From: JAAYYM01 sp035271065 | Lineage (GTDB): Bacteria > Bacillota > Clostridia > Lachnospirales > Lachnospiraceae | Reading direction: 5' to 3' | NCBI GenBank assembly: GCA_035271065.1 | Contig: DATESB010000119.1 | Coordinates: 1 to 5,857 of the forward strand | Length of the DNA stretch: 5,857 nt | In this document: piece by piece, positions 1 to 5,833 of the stretch | Layout of the letters: each line of letters opens with the position of its first letter | Position numbering within the stretch: the first letter of the stretch is position 1 | Notes under the pieces: generated by a model | What the model was told of the DNA's origin: nothing | The model's input: only the letters and a program-made list of their open reading frames with translations | Databases searched by the model: none | Program-made: the position numbers and the translations under genes

Positions 1-139
1 TCGTCAGACCAGAGATTTGCCTCCACCTTCCTTCAGATTCCACCTCGCGGTGGACACCCTTGGTCTTGGCTATGTCCTTCCCACTACTAGGGTAGACTAG
101 GGACTTTCACCCATTAGAAACGTGCGCCGCCAGGCGCAC
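1..139 (-). mobile_element. Group IIC intron, 5' end of domain I (truncated by window edge)
   Basis: Read on the minus strand, this stretch starts at position 139 with GTGCGCC, which fits the group II 5' consensus GTGYG. It continues with a 7-bp stem (122-128 with 133-139), then GGGTGAAAGTCCC, then a GNRA-capped hairpin CCACC-GCGA-GGTGG at 40-53. Next come AATCTGAAGGAAG (27-39) and GGCAAA...GGTCTGACGA running to the edge. From memory, the order and wording of these blocks match domain I of the group IIC intron of Oceanobacillus iheyensis. The insertion point, just downstream of an intrinsic terminator, is the known target of class C introns. The rest of domain I, including EBS1, the reverse transcriptase/maturase ORF and domains V-VI would lie beyond the left edge, so completeness and activity cannot be judged. 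No coding region is visible in this part. Confidence 0.88.
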
Positions 140-143
140 AACG

Positions 144-182
144 AAAAAACTGAACTATCAATTTGATAATTCAGTTTTTTTT
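144..182. terminator. Bidirectional intrinsic terminator closing the operon
   Basis: The stem pairs 144-154 with 170-180 and 156-159 with 165-168, with one C/A mismatch (155/169) and a five-base loop (160-164). It is flanked by an A-run on one side and a T-run on the other, so it can terminate transcripts from either direction. It lies 27 bases after the rsfS stop and ends the minus-strand operon. The minus-strand T-run is followed by CGTT and then the group II intron, so this hairpin is also the likely recognition element for the intron insertion. Confidence 0.9.
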
Positions 183-208
183 ATTCCTATCATCTTTATA
201 GTGTATCT

Positions 209-580
209 TTATATTTCATCACTTGAAATCAGTTTACCGTCTCTCCAAATTCGTTCCAAATCATAGAATAGTCTATTCTCTTTATCGAATACATGGACAA
301 TGACATCGCGGCAATCCATCAAGATCCAATTAGCTGTATCATAACCTTCCACTTGCTTTACTTCAAAGCCTGCTTTGTGTAACTGTTCTTCTACGTTATC
401 AATCATTGCCTGTATTTGATTGCGGTTATTTCCGCTTGCAATGACAAAGTAGTCTGCCATGACACTGACAGTTGAAATATCAATAATTCTGATGTCTTCT
501 GCTTTCTTTTCTTCCAGTGCATCAATCACTACTCTGGTCATTTTCTTTGCATTTTCTGTATCATTCATTTTTGTGCTCAT
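209..580 (-). CDS. rsfS: Ribosomal silencing factor RsfS (YbeB/Iojap family)
   Basis: RsfS binds ribosomal protein uL14 on the free 50S subunit and blocks joining with the 30S, which lowers translation in starvation or stationary phase. The 123-residue protein covers the whole family domain. Visible family signatures are ADYFVIASG at 42-50, the following NQIQAM segment, and GYDTANWILMD at 79-89 leading into D92-V-I-V-H96-V-F, with a C-terminal ENRLFYDLERIW block. The start is the ATG at 578-580, preceded by AAGGAG with good spacing; the later ATG at codon 5 has no comparable site. The stop codon of yqeK directly abuts this start (TAAATG), so the two are probably translationally coupled. It is the last gene before the terminator. 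In many clostridia a LytR-CpsA-Psr gene separates yqeK and rsfS, and none is present here. Confidence 0.96.
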   Translation of the reverse strand: MSTKMNDTENAKKMTRVVIDALEEKKAEDIRIIDISTVSVMADYFVIASGNNRNQIQAMIDNVEEQLHKAGFEVKQVEGYDTANWILMDCRDVIVHVFDKENRLFYDLERIWRDGKLISSDEI

Positions 581-1183
581 TTAGTTGGACTCCTTTTGTT
601 CCTGTTGTTTATAAAATTGATAAGTTTCTCTTGTCATATCATCAATCTCAAATTCCGAAGATTCTAAATATACAAGTGTGTCTTTTAAAATCATCATAAG
701 TGCCTGCTCAATATCAACAAATGCCATTTTCCTGATTGCTGTCAGATTAGGTGCAGATATTCTGTTTGGTTCAATATAATCTGCAACAAATATGACTTTT
801 TCAAGCATTGTCATGTTAGGTCTGCCTGTTGTATGATAGCGAATTGCATCTAAAATCAGTTCATCTGTTATCCCATAAGTGTGCTCAGCAAGATAGGCGC
901 CTAATTTTGTATGCAGTAATGACGGATTTCTTCGTTCTACCTCTCGAATGGGAATTTGATGACTTTCACATACTTTTACGATGTCTTTTGTGGCTTCGCA
1001 TTTGGCACAATCATGTAACATGCCTGCAAGTTCTGCCTGTTCCAAATTTTCACCATAACGCATTGCCAGTGCAATTGCGGTATTGGCGACTCCCATGGAA
1101 TGGATATATCTCTTTTTATCAAGTACTCTTTTCAATTCTTTTCTGATTTTATTCTTGTCAATGCTTGTTTCCGTATTATTCAT
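581..1183 (-). CDS. yqeK: HD-domain bis(5'-nucleosyl)-tetraphosphatase YqeK
   Basis: YqeK is the Firmicutes symmetrical Ap4A hydrolase, a metal-dependent HD-domain enzyme that splits diadenosine tetraphosphate into two ADP. Counting from the ATG at 1181-1183 (200 residues), the metal and catalytic residues are all visible: H28, the H57-D58 pair in MLHDCAK, H91 in LLHTKLGAYLAE, H117 in IRYHTTG, and D135 in VIFVADYIEPNR. Nothing needed for activity appears to be missing. I chose this start because AAGGA lies 8 nt upstream. The in-frame ATG at 1190-1192 would add three residues, but AAGG touches it directly, so it is less likely. The gene overlaps the end of nadD by 8 bp and runs into rsfS without a gap, which implies coupled translation. 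The nadD-yqeK pairing is the usual Firmicutes order. Confidence 0.94.
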   Translation of the reverse strand: MNNTETSIDKNKIRKELKRVLDKKRYIHSMGVANTAIALAMRYGENLEQAELAGMLHDCAKCEATKDIVKVCESHQIPIREVERRNPSLLHTKLGAYLAEHTYGITDELILDAIRYHTTGRPNMTMLEKVIFVADYIEPNRISAPNLTAIRKMAFVDIEQALMMILKDTLVYLESSEFEIDDMTRETYQFYKQQEQKESN

Positions 1184-1805
1184 ATGCCTCATCCTTATAT
1201 AACGAGTTTCTGTAGATATACTCTTCTACATCCGGCGGAACCATATACTTGATAGAACGTCCATTTTGCAGATATTCACGAATAGAACTTGATGAAATAT
1301 TAATATACGGTGTATCCATTAATTCGACTTTTGCACCATATTTAATTCTGTAGTATTCCAATTGAACATTGACTTCTGCTTCAGAATACTTATTACGTCC
1401 GGCAACAAGAACGGTACAGCATTGAAATAGTTTCTCCACCTGGTTCCATTTCTCAATTGAAAACAGATTGTCAGCTCCGATAATAAAGAAGAATTCCGTA
1501 TCCGGATAACGCTCGCACAAATACTCCATAGTTTCATAAGTATAGGTGTTGCCGTCTCTGTCAATTTCAATGGTAGACAATTCAAGATGTTTATTTCCCT
1601 GAATGGCAAGAGAAACCATCTGTGTTCGCTTCTTTGCATCCTGAATTTCACCAATATTTTTCATATAGGAAATACCACTCGGCAAAATCAAGACTCTGTC
1701 GAGTTGATATAAGTCAAATGCACTTTCAGCCATGACCAAATGTCCGATATGAATCGGATTAAATGTTCCGCCTAAAACACCTACTCTTTTTTCTGCGCCT
1801 GTCAT
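1176..1805 (-). CDS. nadD: Nicotinate-nucleotide adenylyltransferase NadD
   Basis: NadD joins nicotinate mononucleotide and ATP to make deamido-NAD, the penultimate step of NAD synthesis in the cytosol. The 209-residue protein has the nucleotidyltransferase fold signatures GGTFNPIHIGH at 12-22, with the two ATP-binding histidines H19 and H22. It also has GAD at 110-112 and ISSSSIR at 170-176, followed by the family's usual VPPDVEEYI tail. The substrate loop normally written PPHK reads S46-Y-M-K49 here: the lysine is kept and the PPH part is replaced. I place the start at the ATG 1803-1805 because GGGGAGG (1813-1819) sits 7 nt upstream. An in-frame TTG at 1809-1811 lies almost on top of that site. 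The gene follows yhbY after about 42 nt and overlaps yqeK by 8 bp. Confidence 0.95.
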   Translation of the reverse strand: MTGAEKRVGVLGGTFNPIHIGHLVMAESAFDLYQLDRVLILPSGISYMKNIGEIQDAKKRTQMVSLAIQGNKHLELSTIEIDRDGNTYTYETMEYLCERYPDTEFFFIIGADNLFSIEKWNQVEKLFQCCTVLVAGRNKYSEAEVNVQLEYYRIKYGAKVELMDTPYINISSSSIREYLQNGRSIKYMVPPDVEEYIYRNSLYKDEAYE

Positions 1806-1812
1806 AATCAAA

Positions 1813-1819
1813 CCTCCCC
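1813..1819 (-). promoter_or_regulatory. Ribosome binding site deciding the nadD start
   Basis: GGGGAGG on the minus strand, 7 nt before the ATG at 1803-1805 but only one base before the in-frame TTG at 1809-1811. The spacing selects the ATG. Confidence 0.8.
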
Positions 1820-1847
1820 AAATCAGAAATAACAGTAAATATACATG

Positions 1848-2141
1848 TTATTCAAGTGGCAAATGAATTTTCTTATGCTCTTTTGACTCTTTATACAATA
1901 CAATTTTTTTACCAATCACGTGTACAACCGATGATTTGGTTCTCTCAGCAAGCATCTCTGCCATTGCACGGGGATCGTCCATACAATTCTTCAAAACGCC
2001 GATTTTAATCAATTCACGTGCGCTCAGAGCTTCACTGACTGCCTCTGTTATTTCGGGCGTCAAACTGGCTTTTCCGATATGCAGAATGACTTCTTCTTTA
2101 CTTGCAAGTCCTTTCAAATAAGAACGTTGTTTACTTGTCAT
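1848..2141 (-). CDS. yhbY: CRM-domain ribosome assembly RNA-binding protein YhbY
   Basis: This is a stand-alone CRM-domain protein of the YhbY/YqeI family. Members bind rRNA in pre-50S particles and act in large-subunit assembly, though the exact role in Firmicutes is less well defined. The 97-residue length equals the whole domain. Visible marks are the N-terminal KQRSYLKGLAS helix, the RNA-contact loop GKASLT at 23-28 (family GKxGLT), the ELIKIGVLKNC strand region at 43-53, and the closing VIGKKIVLYKES strand. The ATG at 2139-2141 has AGAGGA about 8 nt upstream. It lies 40 nt after obgE and about 42 nt before nadD, with no hairpin in either gap, so it should be co-transcribed with both. The obgE-yhbY neighbourhood supports a role in 50S assembly. 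Confidence 0.93.
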   Translation of the reverse strand: MTSKQRSYLKGLASKEEVILHIGKASLTPEITEAVSEALSARELIKIGVLKNCMDDPRAMAEMLAERTKSSVVHVIGKKIVLYKESKEHKKIHLPLE

Positions 2142-2181
2142 AATTATTTCCTCTTATATTCATCAAAAAATGTTGTGTGTT

Positions 2182-3471
2182 TTATTGATAGTAATCAAAT
2201 TCGTGTCCATACATCCGAACAGTATCGCCCTCTTCAATGCCAAGTTGTATCAACTCGTCCAAAATTCCGGTTTCTTTCAGGAACTTCTGGAAGAAATTGA
2301 ATCCCTTTTCTGAATCCAAATTCGTATATCCGAGCATCTTTTCGATACGTGGTCCCTCAATGACATAGACGTGGTTTTCCTCGTCAAATGATACCGTATA
2401 GGGCTCGTCCTTTAGTGTTAGGAATTCAAGGGAGAACTCCGGCTCAAATATAATAGGTTCCTCCGTTTGCTGTGATAAAAGTTCACTCACATAATAGAGC
2501 AATTCATTCAGCCCTTTACCACTGACTGCCGAAATCGGAAATACCTTCATCCCCTGTGGCTCGAATGTGTCCTTTATTTTTTGAATGACCTCATCTTCAC
2601 CTTCCATAAAAGCATCAATTTTATTGGCTGCAATTACCTGCGGACGTTTCATTAAATCTTCATTGTAATTTTCAAGCTCTTTATTAATCTTAATAATATC
2701 ATCAATCGGATCACGTCCTTCAGTCGATGCAGCATCTACAATGTGAATAAACACCTTAGTACGCTCAATGTGACGCAGAAACTCATGTCCCAATCCAACG
2801 CCTTCCGAAGCACCTTCAATCAGTCCCGGGATGTCGGCCATAACAAAACCCTTGCCTTCATCCAAATCAACTACTCCCAAATGAGGATTCAAGGTGGTGA
2901 AATGATAATTTGCAATTTCCGGACGTGCATTTGATACACGAGACAACAGCGTTGATTTGCCGACATTCGGATATCCAATCAGTCCGACATCTGCAATCAC
3001 CTTTAACTCTAATGCAATATTCAGTTCCTGTGCATCCTGTCCCGGCTGTGCATATTTCGGAGCCTGCATGGTAGATGTGGCATAATGTTGATTGCCGTTA
3101 CCGCCTCTTCCGCCCTTTAACAGAACAATACGCTTATTATCACCGGACATGTCCGTAATAACTTTATTGCTTTCTGCATCCTTAATAACAGTACCTGCAG
3201 GAACTTTAATGATAATATCATTTCCGTTTTTGCCGTGACAATTACGTTTTCCGCCTTTTTCTCCGTCTTCTGCACAATATTTTCTGGTGTGTCTGAATTC
3301 GGTCAATGTGTTCATCCCTTCATCTACTTCAAAGATGACATTGCCTCCTGCACCACCGTCACCACCATCCGGTCCGCCGTTTGGTACATATTTTTCCCTG
3401 CGAAAACTGACATGGCCGTCACCGCCCTTGCCGCTTCTGACATAAATTCTTGCTCTGTCTGCAAATTTCAT
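2182..3471 (-). CDS. obgE: GTPase Obg (50S assembly and stress GTPase)
   Basis: Obg is an essential GTPase that binds the 50S subunit late in assembly and links growth to (p)ppGpp. The 429-residue protein has three parts. Residues 1-158 are the glycine-rich Obg fold, with runs such as GGPDGGDGGAGG near 32-43. Next is the G domain, with G1 GYPNVGKS 166-173, switch I TT at 192-193, G3 DIPGLIEGA 213-221, G4 NKID 283-286 and G5 SAV 314-316. Last is the OCT domain from about 353 to the end, containing YTNLDSEKGFNFFQKFL and EEGDTVRMYG. All five G motifs are intact. The start is the ATG at 3469-3471, with AGGAG (3479-3483) 7 nt upstream; an in-frame TTG one codon earlier is too close to it. A terminator-like hairpin lies directly upstream, so expression depends on readthrough or an unseen promoter. 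Confidence 0.98.
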   Translation of the reverse strand: MKFADRARIYVRSGKGGDGHVSFRREKYVPNGGPDGGDGGAGGNVIFEVDEGMNTLTEFRHTRKYCAEDGEKGGKRNCHGKNGNDIIIKVPAGTVIKDAESNKVITDMSGDNKRIVLLKGGRGGNGNQHYATSTMQAPKYAQPGQDAQELNIALELKVIADVGLIGYPNVGKSTLLSRVSNARPEIANYHFTTLNPHLGVVDLDEGKGFVMADIPGLIEGASEGVGLGHEFLRHIERTKVFIHIVDAASTEGRDPIDDIIKINKELENYNEDLMKRPQVIAANKIDAFMEGEDEVIQKIKDTFEPQGMKVFPISAVSGKGLNELLYYVSELLSQQTEEPIIFEPEFSLEFLTLKDEPYTVSFDEENHVYVIEGPRIEKMLGYTNLDSEKGFNFFQKFLKETGILDELIQLGIEEGDTVRMYGHEFDYYQ

Positions 3472-3487
3472 CAATATTCTCCTAATT

Positions 3488-3524
3488 AAAAAATGAGGGT
3501 TTCAAACAATTCGTCTGAAACCCT
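3488..3524 (-). terminator. Intrinsic terminator or attenuator between rpmA and obgE
   Basis: On the minus strand a 12-bp stem (3513-3524 pairing with 3496-3507, one G-U wobble) encloses the five-base loop at 3508-3512. It is followed by CA and then six T (3488-3493). This has the form of an intrinsic terminator. It starts 11 nt after the rpmA stop, and its T-run ends 4 nt before the obgE ribosome binding site, leaving no room for a separate obgE promoter downstream of it. I infer partial termination that sets lower expression for obgE and the genes after it than for L21 and L27. Confidence 0.85.
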
Positions 3525-3535
3525 GGTGATTCGTC

Positions 3536-3820
3536 TTATTGCTCTACCGGATATACGGAAGCCTGTTTCTTGTCTCTTCCTTTTCTTTCAAATCTGACTA
3601 CACCATCTACTAATGCAAATAATGTGTCATCTCCGCCACGTCCAACGTTTACACCCGGATGAATCTTGGTTCCGCGCTGTCTGTATAATATATTGCCGGC
3701 TTTAACGAACTGTCCGTCAGCTCTTTTTGCACCTAATCTTTTTGCTTCGGAATCTCTACCGTTCTTGGTAGAACCCATTCCCTTTTTATGAGCGAAAAAT
3801 TGAAGGTTTATCTTTAACAT
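3536..3820 (-). CDS. rpmA: Large ribosomal subunit protein bL27, with cleavable N-terminal extension
   Basis: L27 sits beside the peptidyl transferase centre of the 50S subunit, and its N-terminal tail reaches the tRNA acceptor ends. The 94-residue product begins MLKINLQFFAHKKG, the extended form typical of Firmicutes. Prp cleaves it after F9, exposing AHKKG as the mature N-terminus. The body shows STKNGRDSEAKRLGAK, the basic RQRGTKIHPG segment and GRGGDDTLFA, all characteristic of L27. The ATG at 3818-3820 is chosen because AGGAGGTG (3828-3835) stands upstream. A longer frame reading upstream into prp has no support and would bury the conserved cleavage peptide. The gene begins 4 nt after the prp stop, and its ribosome binding site lies within the last prp codons. 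A terminator-like hairpin follows. Confidence 0.98.
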   Translation of the reverse strand: MLKINLQFFAHKKGMGSTKNGRDSEAKRLGAKRADGQFVKAGNILYRQRGTKIHPGVNVGRGGDDTLFALVDGVVRFERKGRDKKQASVYPVEQ

Positions 3821-3824
3821 GGTA

Positions 3825-4160
3825 TTACACCTCCTCGTATTTGAGTTGAAAATACTTTTTAGAGTATTCTTGTTCAATTCCTTTTAATCCAAGTACCATT
3901 GAATCCATTAAAATACTGCCTTCATGTGAAATAGTTCCTAAAAATCTGCAATCAATAAATCCGGTTTGCTGATTATGTTTCACATCTATTTCATCATGTG
4001 TAATCTGTTCCAATGAATTTACTGTGTTAATGACCAAAATGGAAACCGCCGCACATACAATGTCCTTCTGAAAAGGAAACTTTGCATATCCTGCATGTCC
4101 CATACATGTAAAACTGTCATATGCACCTGAATCATTTGTTCTTAAAATTACTGTAGTCAT
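3825..4160 (-). CDS. prp: Ribosomal-processing cysteine protease Prp (YsxB)
   Basis: Prp removes the N-terminal extension of L27, a step essential in Firmicutes that carry it. The 111-residue protein shows the catalytic histidine H22 in GHAGYA and the catalytic cysteine C36 in KDIVCAAVS. The His-Cys spacing is two residues longer than in the Staphylococcus aureus enzyme as I recall it (H22, C34). The rest follows the family, with a short N-terminal beta segment TTVILRTNDSG, a VNSLEQI helix and a C-terminal GLKGIEQEYSKKY helix. The start at 4158-4160 is the only plausible ATG, and its ribosome binding site is weak (GGTGG). It lies 36 nt after rplU and its last codons hold the rpmA ribosome binding site, so protease and substrate are coupled. 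The matching cleavage peptide is present in the L27 next door. Confidence 0.96.
   Translation of the reverse strand: MTTVILRTNDSGAYDSFTCMGHAGYAKFPFQKDIVCAAVSILVINTVNSLEQITHDEIDVKHNQQTGFIDCRFLGTISHEGSILMDSMVLGLKGIEQEYSKKYFQLKYEEV
3828..3835 (-). promoter_or_regulatory. rpmA ribosome binding site inside the prp coding end
   Basis: AGGAGGTG on the minus strand is read in prp as parts of the last Glu-Glu-Val codons, just before its TAA. The AGGAGG core is 9 nt from the rpmA ATG. It fixes the L27 start at the cleavage-peptide methionine. Confidence 0.85.
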
Positions 4161-4196
4161 ATGATAACCACCGAAACACTATGTTTCATTGCTGCA

Positions 4197-4502
4197 CTAA
4201 GCATTAATCTTGTCGATTTTAACTTGAGTGTATGCTTGTCTATGACCGTTTTTCTTATGATATCCGCTTTTTCTCTTATATCTATAAACAATGACTTTCT
4301 TACCTTTGCCATTATCCATAACGGTTGCTGTAACAGTTGCTTTTGCAACGTCATCACCAACTGCAAGCTTCTTATCACTAACGGCAAGAACCTTGTCAAA
4401 CGTAACTGTTTCTCCGGCTTCTGCACCAAGTTTTTCAACTTTGATTACATCACCTTCGGAAACTTTATACTGTTTTCCACCTGTTGCAATAATTGCGTAC
4501 AT
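4197..4502 (-). CDS. rplU: Large ribosomal subunit protein bL21
   Basis: L21 binds 23S rRNA in the 50S subunit. The 101-residue protein starts with the family signature MYAIIATGGKQYKV and ends with the basic RNA-binding stretch YKRKSGYHKKNGHRQ at 75-89 followed by TQVKIDKI. Both are diagnostic of bL21, and the length is normal. The ATG at 4500-4502 is set by AGGAGG (4509-4514), 6 nt upstream. A frame extending 17 codons further upstream runs through the leader RNA hairpin and is not coding. The gene is the first of the rplU-prp-rpmA unit and has its own promoter and a structured leader that probably mediates feedback by L21. Confidence 0.98.
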   Translation of the reverse strand: MYAIIATGGKQYKVSEGDVIKVEKLGAEAGETVTFDKVLAVSDKKLAVGDDVAKATVTATVMDNGKGKKVIVYRYKRKSGYHKKNGHRQAYTQVKIDKINA

Positions 4503-4585
4503 AGGGCACCTCCTATTTACATTACTCGCTAGATTCGGTGTCGTTGTAATCACAACGCACTTATAACCTCTCTATGCGGCATACC
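4503..4585 (-). ncRNA. Probable L21 ribosomal protein leader (5' UTR of rplU)
   Basis: The predicted transcript starts near 4584-4585 and carries about 80 nt of untranslated leader before rplU. It contains a clear hairpin: 4558-4560 pairs with 4538-4540 and 4552-4557 with 4542-4547, around the four-base loop 4548-4551, with one bulged base at 4541. Length, position and gene context match the Firmicutes L21 leader family (Rfam L21_leader), thought to be bound by L21 for autoregulation. The structure is seen; the family assignment rests on context and memory of the family. Confidence 0.62.
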
Positions 4586-4590
4586 ATAGT

Positions 4591-4619
4591 ATAATAGCAC
4601 AATCTTTAAATTACGTCAA
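4591..4619 (-). promoter_or_regulatory. Sigma-A promoter of the rplU operon, overlapping the rng stop
   Basis: On the minus strand the -35 box TTGACG (4614-4619) and the -10 box TATTAT (4591-4596) are separated by exactly 17 nt. Both match the housekeeping consensus TTGACA/TATAAT closely. The -35 box includes the TGA stop codon of rng. The expected start of transcription is near 4584-4585, directly at the head of the L21 leader. Confidence 0.85.
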
Positions 4620-5818
4620 CCACCAAATATGGCTGCTTTTTCATAAAGTGGTTGATCAACTTTCTTTCTGGTCATCTCTACCAGATTTAAAACCGTCATA
4701 TCGTGTACTTCTGTCTTAATGCGGTCTTCGTTTGCATAAGTTCGCATGGTATCCATTAATAATTCCCTATTCTGCGGACTTTCCATATTAATAAAGTCAA
4801 TCATGATAATTCCTGAAATATTGCGTAGGCGTAGTTGCCTTGCGACTTCCTTTGCGGCTTCCAGATTGATTTTCAAAAAGGTATCCTGTAAGTTCTTCTT
4901 GCCGTCATATTTGCCTGTATTAACATCAATTACCGTCATGGCTTCAGTTGGTTCAATGACCAGATAACCACCCGATTTGAGCCATACACGCTTGTTCAGA
5001 GCCTTTTCTAATCGTGATTCAATACTATATAGTTTATGAAGCGGAAGTAATTCATCATGATAGTGTTTCAGAAGTTTTGTATAGCCTTCTCCAAAGTCTT
5101 CTGTATGCTCAATTAAATCTTGATATAGTTCCTTGTCATCGGTTACAATCTCACACAGTCGCTCCTGGTTCAAATCTCTGATTAATGTCAGATATTTTGC
5201 AGGCATGCGGTACATAATACTGTAGCAAGTCCTGTGCATTGCCGTGTCAACTAACTGCTTACGCTTTTCATTTAATATCTGAAGTTCTTGTACAATCTCA
5301 TCTGTTGTAGCATACTGTGCATTGGTTCTGATGACAATTCCTGCATCTTCCGGCATATATGGCAATAATTCTTTTTTGATAGTCTCACGCTTTTCTTTAC
5401 TTAGTTTTGCGGATACTCCCAGTTTGTGATTTCCGGTAGTCAATACAGCATATCTTCCGGTAAAAGAAAGGTTTGTCGTAACAACAGCATCCTTTGTCTT
5501 TACACGGTCTTTTGTAATCTGTACCAGTATCTCGTCGCCTTCCACTAACTTTGCCTTGGTATTTTGATTAAGGCGATTTAGATAAATCGGATGTGTAGCA
5601 TCTTCTATTGACAGATAGCACTTTACACCCGGCATAATTTCAACAAAGGCGGCATTGATGTTTTTAACAACATCCTTTACCTTTGCAATATAGATATTAC
5701 CAACGTATTGTTCAGATGATTCCTCATAATGAAACTCAATTTCGGTGTCATCTTCCAGCAGCATGGATAATATACCTTGTCTCCATTTTGTAATGATTAA
5801 TTTCTGTTTATGTTCCAC
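4616..5818 (-). CDS. rng: Ribonuclease E/G family endoribonuclease (RNase G-like)
   Basis: Enzymes of this family cut single-stranded RNA in rRNA maturation and mRNA decay. The 400-residue protein has an S1-type RNA-binding region at about 38-118 (GNIYIAKVKDV, then AAFVEI), an RNase H-like part, and a DNase I-like catalytic part. The two metal-binding aspartates are D298 in VIDVNTGKYDG and D341 in IIMIDFINM. It ends soon after the conserved LVEMTRKK and has no C-x-x-C zinc-link pair of the RNase E/G kind. I choose the GTG at 5816-5818 because AAGGAG (5828-5833) lies 9 nt upstream. The frame stays open upstream through an in-frame TTG (5846-5848), but that TTG has no visible ribosome binding site in the few bases available. 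It precedes rplU, the usual clostridial order, and its stop lies within the rplU promoter, so both readthrough and independent starts are possible. Confidence 0.93.
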   Translation of the reverse strand: MEHKQKLIITKWRQGILSMLLEDDTEIEFHYEESSEQYVGNIYIAKVKDVVKNINAAFVEIMPGVKCYLSIEDATHPIYLNRLNQNTKAKLVEGDEILVQITKDRVKTKDAVVTTNLSFTGRYAVLTTGNHKLGVSAKLSKEKRETIKKELLPYMPEDAGIVIRTNAQYATTDEIVQELQILNEKRKQLVDTAMHRTCYSIMYRMPAKYLTLIRDLNQERLCEIVTDDKELYQDLIEHTEDFGEGYTKLLKHYHDELLPLHKLYSIESRLEKALNKRVWLKSGGYLVIEPTEAMTVIDVNTGKYDGKKNLQDTFLKINLEAAKEVARQLRLRNISGIIMIDFINMESPQNRELLMDTMRTYANEDRIKTEVHDMTVLNLVEMTRKKVDQPLYEKAAIFGG

Positions 5819-5827
5819 GAATCGTTT

Positions 5828-5833
5828 CTCCTT
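5828..5833 (-). promoter_or_regulatory. Ribosome binding site deciding the rng GTG start
   Basis: AAGGAG on the minus strand, 9 nt before the GTG at 5816-5818. Its first two bases overlap a TAA at 5832-5834 that may be the stop codon of the upstream gene, an arrangement typical of coupled translation. Confidence 0.75.

Noticed and set aside
122..139. Perfect 7-bp GC-rich palindrome that could be read as a terminator stem
   Set aside because: No T-run follows it on either strand, and it starts exactly at the intron 5' splice site, so it is better explained as the first stem of intron domain I.
829..1146. Plus-strand open frame opposite yqeK
   Set aside because: It lies entirely antisense to an intact HD-domain gene and has a composition expected of an antisense shadow.
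3539..3620. Possible promoter for obgE inside the rpmA 3' end
   Set aside because: A TTGAAA and a TATAT-like box exist, but the spacing is far from 17 nt, so no promoter can be supported.
3821..3877. N-terminal extension of rpmA beginning MNKNTL
   Set aside because: It overlaps the prp coding end and the rpmA ribosome binding site; the conserved MLKINLQFF peptide is the true start.
4157..4438. Minus-strand open frame overlapping rplU, and a long plus-strand frame over the same region
   Set aside because: Both are frame shadows of rplU, with no ribosome binding site and no recognisable protein features.
4503..4553. N-terminal extension of rplU beginning MITTTP
   Set aside because: It runs through the leader hairpin and ribosome binding site, while L21 proteins start at MYAIIATGGKQ with AGGAGG correctly spaced before it.
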